Assembly (NCBI GenBank): GCA_011799875.1
Contig: CM022300.1
Location: forward strand, 237,906,807 to 237,970,806
Direction of reading: 5' to 3'
Length of the DNA stretch: 64,000 nt
Source of the DNA: Thinopyrum elongatum
Taxonomy: Eukaryota; Streptophyta; Magnoliopsida; Poales; Poaceae
Shown: positions 59,086-64,000 of the stretch, piece after piece
How the letters are laid out: every line of letters starts with the position of its first letter
Numbering within the stretch: position 1 is the first letter of the stretch
Notes under the pieces: generated by a model
Seen by the model: only the letters and a program-made list of their open reading frames with translations
Databases searched by the model: none
What the model was told of the DNA's origin: nothing
Made by a program: the position numbers and the translations under genes

Positions 59086-59404
59086 ACTCCGGCCGACACG
59101 TGACGGCCAAAAGAGATCCTGTGAAGCGGCCCTGTTAAGGCCCGGGATGTTGACGCAGCTACACTGGGTGGTGCGGGGCGACGCTCGCCACGCATGGCAT
59201 GCGCCTCCTAAAGTTCCTCGATCGCCTTGGTGATGAATTCTCGCGTTCCTGGCGCCTCGTGCCTCGCTCCTTGCTTATGGGGTGCGCATTGAGGCATGCC
59301 TCCAAGTGGTGCCCAAGCACCTCCCTCGTCGCACTGGTCAGGTCGGAAGCTCTCTAGATGGAAGCCCCCGAGCCCGTCCCAAGGGAAGCGCCGGGTGCGC
59401 CTTC

Positions 59405-60106
59405 CTATGCGGGAGGAAGGGGCACCCCAGCAGCAGGCGCAGGGCTTGAGGCGCCACCAAAGGGCTTCGTGGTCTCCGGAGGACCCTTGGGGAGGACCTG
59501 CTTCTTCTTCGTGGGGGTGGCCTCAGGAGGCAGAACGCCACCCTCATCATCAAAGTTCTCGGCCACAGCGGCACGGTAGGCATGCTCACGGGACCATATC
59601 GCATCCTTCTCATCGCAGGCGGCCGTGATGATGCCGCTGCACCCTCGCATCTTGAGGATGTTGTAGCCATGGTGGGTCGCCGCCATGAACTTGGCGAGGG
59701 CAGGGTACCCGAGGATGGCGTTGTACGGGAGGCCGATGTGGGCGATGTCTAAGTCAATGAGTTCGGTGTGATAGTTGTCGCTCTTGCCGAAGGTGACGGG
59801 AAGGCGCACCTGCCCCAGGGGTGTGGTGGAGCCATTGGTTACTCCTGAGAAGGGTTTTGTGGGGAGGAGCTCGTGATAAGGCACTTAGAGCGTGTCGAAT
59901 GTTTCCACGGAGAGGACATTGAGCCCAGCGCCACCATCGATGAGGGTCTTGGTGATGACGACGTTGCTGATGGTGGGCGTGCAGAGCATGGGGAGCGCGC
60001 CCGAGGCGGCCGAACACTTGAGATGGTCCTTGGAGTCGAAGGTAATCGCATACTGCGACCACCTGAGGGGACGCGCAGTCTCAAGCTTCGGGAGGGCCGC
60101 GTTCAC
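59405..60106 (-). pseudogene. pol: Tat-type protease
   Basis: Reading leftward, ALPKLETARPLRWSQYAITFDSKDH leads to the active site LIDGGAGLNVLS. A TAG at 59885-59887 is followed by LPVTFGKSDNYHTE and AILGYPALAKFMAATHHGYN. This is the retropepsin fold region of Tat elements, ending in a Pro/Ala-rich linker near 59405. The active-site Asp is present but the frame is broken. Confidence 0.8.
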
Positions 60107-60382
60107 CTCACGAGAGAACTGCTTGAAGATGCGGTTCGAGGCAGGGGCTTGGGCACCACCCAGGATGCAAGCGATCGCACAGGGTTCCTGGAAGCCCCCA
60201 GCCCCATCATTCTGTTGGTTGTCATCATTTCTCTTTGGTGGCGGCGACAGCGGAGGGAGGCCGACGTTGCCCTATGGGCGATCCTCACGAGGCTGGTCAC
60301 ACCAGGGGCCATCGCGAGGCTGATCCCTCCAGCGGTCCTCGTGAGGCTGGTCGCGCCAGTCCTGGCGAGGGTCGCGGTTGTC

Positions 60383-61890
60383 CTAGTGGCCTCCGCCGCG
60401 GCCTCCTCCACGATCGTAGACATAGTCACCGCGCTCGGGGCGGCGGCTGAGGCGCCCATCGCGGAGTGCTCTGAGCTCCTGACAGTCATTGGTGTTGTGG
60501 CTGTGTACGTTGTGGAAGACGCAGAATGGGCGGTTGCCCTTGGGAGGCTCATCATGGTCACGGCCGCGCTTCATCTCGGGCTCCACTGCCAGGACGGCGG
60601 GGCCCTTGCACTTCGCCTCCTTAGCCTTAGCCTTCTTGTCCTCGAGGTCGGCCTCCGGAAGCTCGAGGAGGGAGAGGCGGCCCTCTTCGGCCCTCACACA
60701 CTTGTTCGCCAGGATGAACATCTCCAGGGCCGAGCACAAGTCATTGTGGATGGCAAGCTCCTCTTTCATCTTCACATCCCTAACGCCATCGGTGAACCCC
60801 GAGATGATGGCCTCATCCGATGCCTTCGGGATCTGAGGCAAACATTCATGAAGCGATGTATGTACTTATGCAGAGTCTCGCCCGGCTGCTACTTCACGCG
60901 CCGCAAATCGTTCAGTGCGAGGGGGCGGTCATGAGTGCCTTGGAAGTTGGCGATGAAGTGCTCGCAAAGTTCATCCTAGGAGGAGATTGATCCCTCCGGG
61001 AGGTGAAGGAGCGAAGAGCGCGCACCATCCTTGAGAGCCATGGGGAACCAGTTCGCCATGACCTTGTCATCACCATTCGCCGCCTCGATGCTCAGCAAGT
61101 AGAGCTGGAGGAACTCTGCAAGGGCGGGGGTGCCGTCGTAGCGTGGAGGCAGATTTGGCTTGAACTTGCTGGGCTAGACGATGCGGTGCAGTTTCGGGGT
61201 GAAGGCACGACAGCCCGCTACACTCACGGGCGCAGCACACGCGGGGGGAGCTCGGTCTTGACGTCCATGCGCCACTGCCTCTGGTGGTGCATGGTCCTGA
61301 TGCTGGCGTGGTGGTGCGGGGAGCGCACGGGCGTCGCCTTCTGGCCGCTGCACCACCTGACAGCTTGCCTCGTCCCGTTCCGGCGCCGGTGCCCCACGCG
61401 GTGGGTCGCGCTGGGCCGCGTCGCGCCTGGGCTCAGGGTTGGCGCCGCACAGAGGAGGAGGAGGAGGCGCGCCATGGGCCACGTCTCCTGCCCAGGACGG
61501 TGGGGGACGAAGTGAGCGGGAGGGCGCCGGGGCCTCAACAACGGCGTTGACGAGCTCGGTGATGCGACCGAGCCAGGCGTCGTAGCCCTCGTCGGCGGGA
61601 CGGTAACGCAGCAGCTCGCGTGCCATGAGCAGCGCAGCCTGCGTGTTCGCTGGCCCGCGGCGAATGTGGGAGGACAACACCGTGGCGGGAGTGAGAGAAG
61701 GAGTGGTGGTGCGGCCATCGCGCCACACAGATGGTGGCAGCAATGAGTCCTGCTGCTCGTGAGCAGTAGGGTCAATGGCAGCGTTGGCCAGAGGAGAGGC
61801 AGAATGGCGTGGGACGCCGCGGCCCACGGGCGCCGTCTGAGCGACACGATCGGCCCGGCGCTCGGCACTGACTCGGCGAGCATCGGCCAT
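60383..61890 (-). pseudogene. gag: Tat-type gag
   Basis: Reading leftward from ATG 61890 (MADARRVSAERR), the N-terminus is Ala/Pro-rich, then NWFPMALKDGARSLLLHLPEG-like gag core (61060-60990) with in-frame stops where Trp and Gln are expected (about 60975 and 60890). A frameshift near 60845 precedes IPKASDEAIISGFTDGVRDV and the zinc finger CVFHNVHSHNTNDC (about 60520-60475). The tail is Arg/Gly-rich. The open frame 61174-61965 covers the N-terminal part. Confidence 0.8.
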
Positions 61891-61944
61891 CGGCACGATG
61901 GAGCGAGAATGGAACGCGGTTGATGAAGAGGCAGAGCTTCGACA

Positions 61945-61966
61945 CGCCCCTACCTGGCACGCCAAA
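61945..61966 (-). other. Primer binding site of inner Tat element
   Basis: On the - strand TTTGGCGTGCCAGGTAGG lies immediately inside the right-hand (5') LTR and fixes the element's orientation. Confidence 0.8.
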
Positions 61967-62858
61967 TGTTGGATTCAGGGCTCTGCAGACCCAAGAAGGT
62001 TCAAACTCAGGGGCGTGAACGAAGGACCTTGCTCTCCAACACCGCTATCTCGCCATGCCCATGACCTAATCTTGACGAGTACGTTGGATCGTGCAGAAGG
62101 GAACAACACAGAAATTTACCCAGGTTCGGGCCACCTTGCGGTGTAAAACCCTACTCCTGCTTTTGGTGGATTGGCCTCACGAGGAGGTAGAGGATGAAAT
62201 AGTACAGTGGATGAGCTGCCTCGCGAGGGAGCGAGTGGTGAGGGTGGATTGGTCAAGGGTCCGATCCGGGATCCCCTTCTATGGTGATGGCTAGCCCATA
62301 TTTATTGTGGCCTTGGCCCTCTTCCCTCATAGCTTAGGCGGGAAGGAATTCCACAATGGCCAATTTGAAGGGGGACAAGGAGTACATCTTATCCTGACAA
62401 AAGGTGGTCTTCGCCTATAAAGCTACTGGCCATGACGCAGCGGTTGGCTCGGCGATGACATCCATCCAGTCGAGCTCGTGGCCTTGGTCTCGTTGCACCA
62501 GAAAGGAAAGCTTTGGGGCCTTCCTCGGGAACCTGCGCCTGCCCTTGCTCCCTTAGCACCGAAGAGGAAACTATCCCCTCTGCCCCCGCTGGTGCCCGCC
62601 TGGCCTTGGTCGTCACGGCTCACATCATAGCAACCTCGTGAGGCTGGGTACCTGCATAGAAGTCTCCGCCCCTCGGGAGGCAGCCTGGGGAGGCGGCTCC
62701 TCTGGAGGTCTTGGTGTCGTTCGCCTCACGAGGCTTGGGTCCTCGCGAGGGCCTTGCCTCGGAGTTGTTGTAGCTGGGCCGTACCAGGCCGTCAACGGGC
62801 CCACACGCTGGGCCGCAGGTAGGCAGATCTAGGTACCCCCAATCCCAGAACACCGACA
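61967..62858 (-). repeat. 5' LTR of inner Tat element
   Basis: It is 892 bp, TGTTGGATTCAGGG to AACACCGACA on the + strand. The TATA box seen in the other LTR has changed here (+ strand TATTTATT instead of TATTTATA near 62298), which would weaken its promoter. Confidence 0.9.
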
Positions 62859-62863
62859 AGCTC
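62859..62863. repeat. TSD AGCTC (right), inner Tat element
   Basis: It matches 52990-52994. Confidence 0.92.
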
Positions 62864-64000
62864 CACTCTTGATGACAAATAGGAAAGTGTGCTTGTTGCC
62901 TTCCTGCGGGCGAATGTCAATGTGTTTGCCTGGCAACCGTCTGACATCCCCGGTGTTCCCAGGGAGCTAATCAAGCACCACCTTGCTGTTTGTCCACATG
63001 CCCGTCCCATCAAACAGAAAGTCAAGAAACGGGCCCTGGAGTGGCAACAGTTCATTTCTGAGGAGATTAAGAAGCTTGAGGCAGCAGGTTTGGTCCGAGG
63101 AGTACTGCATACAACTTGGTTAGCAAATCTAGTGGTGGTGAGCAAGGCAAACGGGAAGTGGAGACTTTGTATCGACTTCACTGACTTGAACAAAGCTTGT
63201 CCAAAGGATCCCATCCCCTTGCCGTGCATTGATCAAATTGTTGATTCTACCTCAGGATGTGATTTGCCCTCCTTCCTCGATGCGTACTCTGGTTACCACC
63301 ACATCTTCATGGCTAAGGAAGATGAAGAAAAGACCGCCTTTATTACCCCATGTGGCACGTACTGCTTTGTACGTATGCCTTTCGGGCTAAAAAGCGCTGG
63401 TTCCATGTTCGCAAGGGCCGTGCAGATTGGTTTTGAACCTCGGCTGCATAGGAACATTGAAGCAAATATGGATGACATAGTGGTCAAGACCAAGGACAAA
63501 TCTACACTCATTGAAGATTTAGAAGAAACCTTTGCAAATTTGCGGAAGATCACCTTAAAGCACAACCCAGAGAAATGTGTATTTGGCGTTCCATCTGGCA
63601 AGCTCCTTGGATTCTTTGTGTCTCAGCAAGGGATAGAAGCCAACCCCGACAAGATCAAGGCAATAGAACAGATTCAAGCCCCGAAGACCGTTAAGGATGT
63701 GAGGCATCTGGCTGGCTGTGTTGCCGCATTAAGTAGGTTCATCTGAAAATCCGCCGAGCGTGCCTTGCCATTCTTCAAAATATTGAAGAAGGTTGGTCCA
63801 ATGAAATGGACTCCGGAGGCTGAGGCTGCGCTGCGGGAGTCAAAAGCTTACCTTTCCTCTGCTCCAACCCTGGTCGCACCCAAACCACAAGAGCCGTTGC
63901 TGTTGTATCTGGCGGCAATGAATCAACTGGTTAGTGGTGCCTTGGTGGCGCAGAGAGAAGTGGATAGCGAAGAATCTACTGCGGCAGAACCGTCCAGTGA
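62864..64000 (+). pseudogene. pol: Tat-type pol: reverse transcriptase and start of RNase H
   Basis: This continues the protease frame from 52994. A TAG at 62880-62882 (CAG expected) precedes VLVAFLRANVNVFAWQPSD, then RT with LVVVSKANGKWRLCIDFTDL, SFLDAYSGYHHIFM and MPFGLKSAGSMFARA. The catalytic box reads NMDDIVVK, so Tyr and Val of the usual YVDD are changed although both Asp remain. TGA at 63744-63746 breaks the frame before KSAERALPFFKILKK; the RNase H start (LLLYLAAMNQLVSGALV) continues to the window end. It is a non-functional copy. Confidence 0.88.

Larger units (their letters stand above)
52995..62858 (-). mobile_element. Inner Tat-type Gypsy element with antisense gene
   Basis: This 9,864-bp element has LTRs of 879 and 892 bp, TSD AGCTC, and a primer binding site beside the right LTR, so it reads on the - strand. 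Reading leftward: gag, protease, a short RT relic, repeats, then an oppositely oriented Transposase_28-type gene before the 3' LTR. Most of RT and all of RNase H and integrase are missing. About 30 mismatches in the first 430 bp of the LTR pair (roughly 7% by eye) make it much older than the inner Copia. Confidence 0.9.
49019..64000 (+). mobile_element. Outer Tat-type Gypsy element, interrupted and cut by the window edge
   Basis: 5' LTR (to 49945), primer binding site, gag and protease (50033-52994), then RT and the start of RNase H from 62864 to the window end. A - strand Tat element (TSD AGCTC) is inserted between protease and RT. The zinc-finger and protease forms (CKIHRTKGH, DGGAGLN) fit the Tat clade. 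The exact left end is 49019-49025, since no 3' LTR is in the window to compare. Confidence 0.85.

Noticed and set aside
59873..60934. 353-codon + strand ORF overlapping the inner Tat gag and protease
   Set aside because: It is the antisense shadow of the zinc-finger and protease coding region. The - strand carries the recognised motifs.
1..64000. Host genes, rRNA, tRNA or microRNA precursors
   Set aside because: No cellular protein family, tRNA-like cloverleaf or rRNA sequence was recognised. The tRNA-like matches are retroelement primer binding sites only.

Overview
The window looks like intergenic DNA of a large grass genome, most likely Triticeae (wheat, barley or Aegilops type). I see no ordinary cellular gene, rRNA, tRNA or CRISPR array. 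Nearly all of it is transposable elements nested in one another, many with exact termini and target-site duplications (TSDs). Family and clade names are my recognition of protein motifs and terminal sequences, not database hits.

Left block (1-29113): a 14.6 kb Copia element of the SIRE/Maximus type (2501-17090, + strand, TSD CATCC) sits inside the gag gene of an inverted relative (17091-19952 plus 1-2500, - strand, running off the left edge). That outer Copia sits in the 5' untranslated region of a Gypsy chromovirus (Tekay type). The chromovirus gag-pol (20515-24918) and its very long 3' LTR (24955-29113) follow. The inner Copia has about 14 substitutions between its LTRs, an open pol, a gag with nonsense codons, and a large downstream ORF preceded by its own TATA box.

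Middle block (29114-49018): a remnant of a 'putative gypsy type transposon' (Transposase_28) gene on the - strand is followed by a large CACTA-like element on the - strand. This element encodes a Transposase_24 domain, a Gln/Pro-rich repeat region and a multi-exon Ulp1-type cysteine protease. A 4.06 kb Helitron (40775-44833), itself carrying a 1.1 kb hAT element (43248-44343, 8-bp TSD), splits that gene. So does a 6.3 kb Athila-like gag-protease element (33080-39402, TSD TCCAT). Removing each insertion on paper keeps the host reading frame.

Right block (49019-64000): a Tat-type Gypsy element on the + strand (LTR, PBS, gag, protease, then reverse transcriptase from 62864) is split between protease and reverse transcriptase by a second Tat-type element on the - strand (52995-62858, TSD AGCTC). 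The inserted copy carries an antisense Transposase_28-type gene and has lost most of pol.

Order of events from the nesting: Transposase_28 remnant, then Tekay, outer Copia and inner Copia; CACTA-like, then Helitron, hAT and the Athila-like element; outer Tat, then inner Tat. Nearly all coding regions are broken by nonsense codons or frameshifts, most often TAG. The inner Copia pol is the longest open frame.
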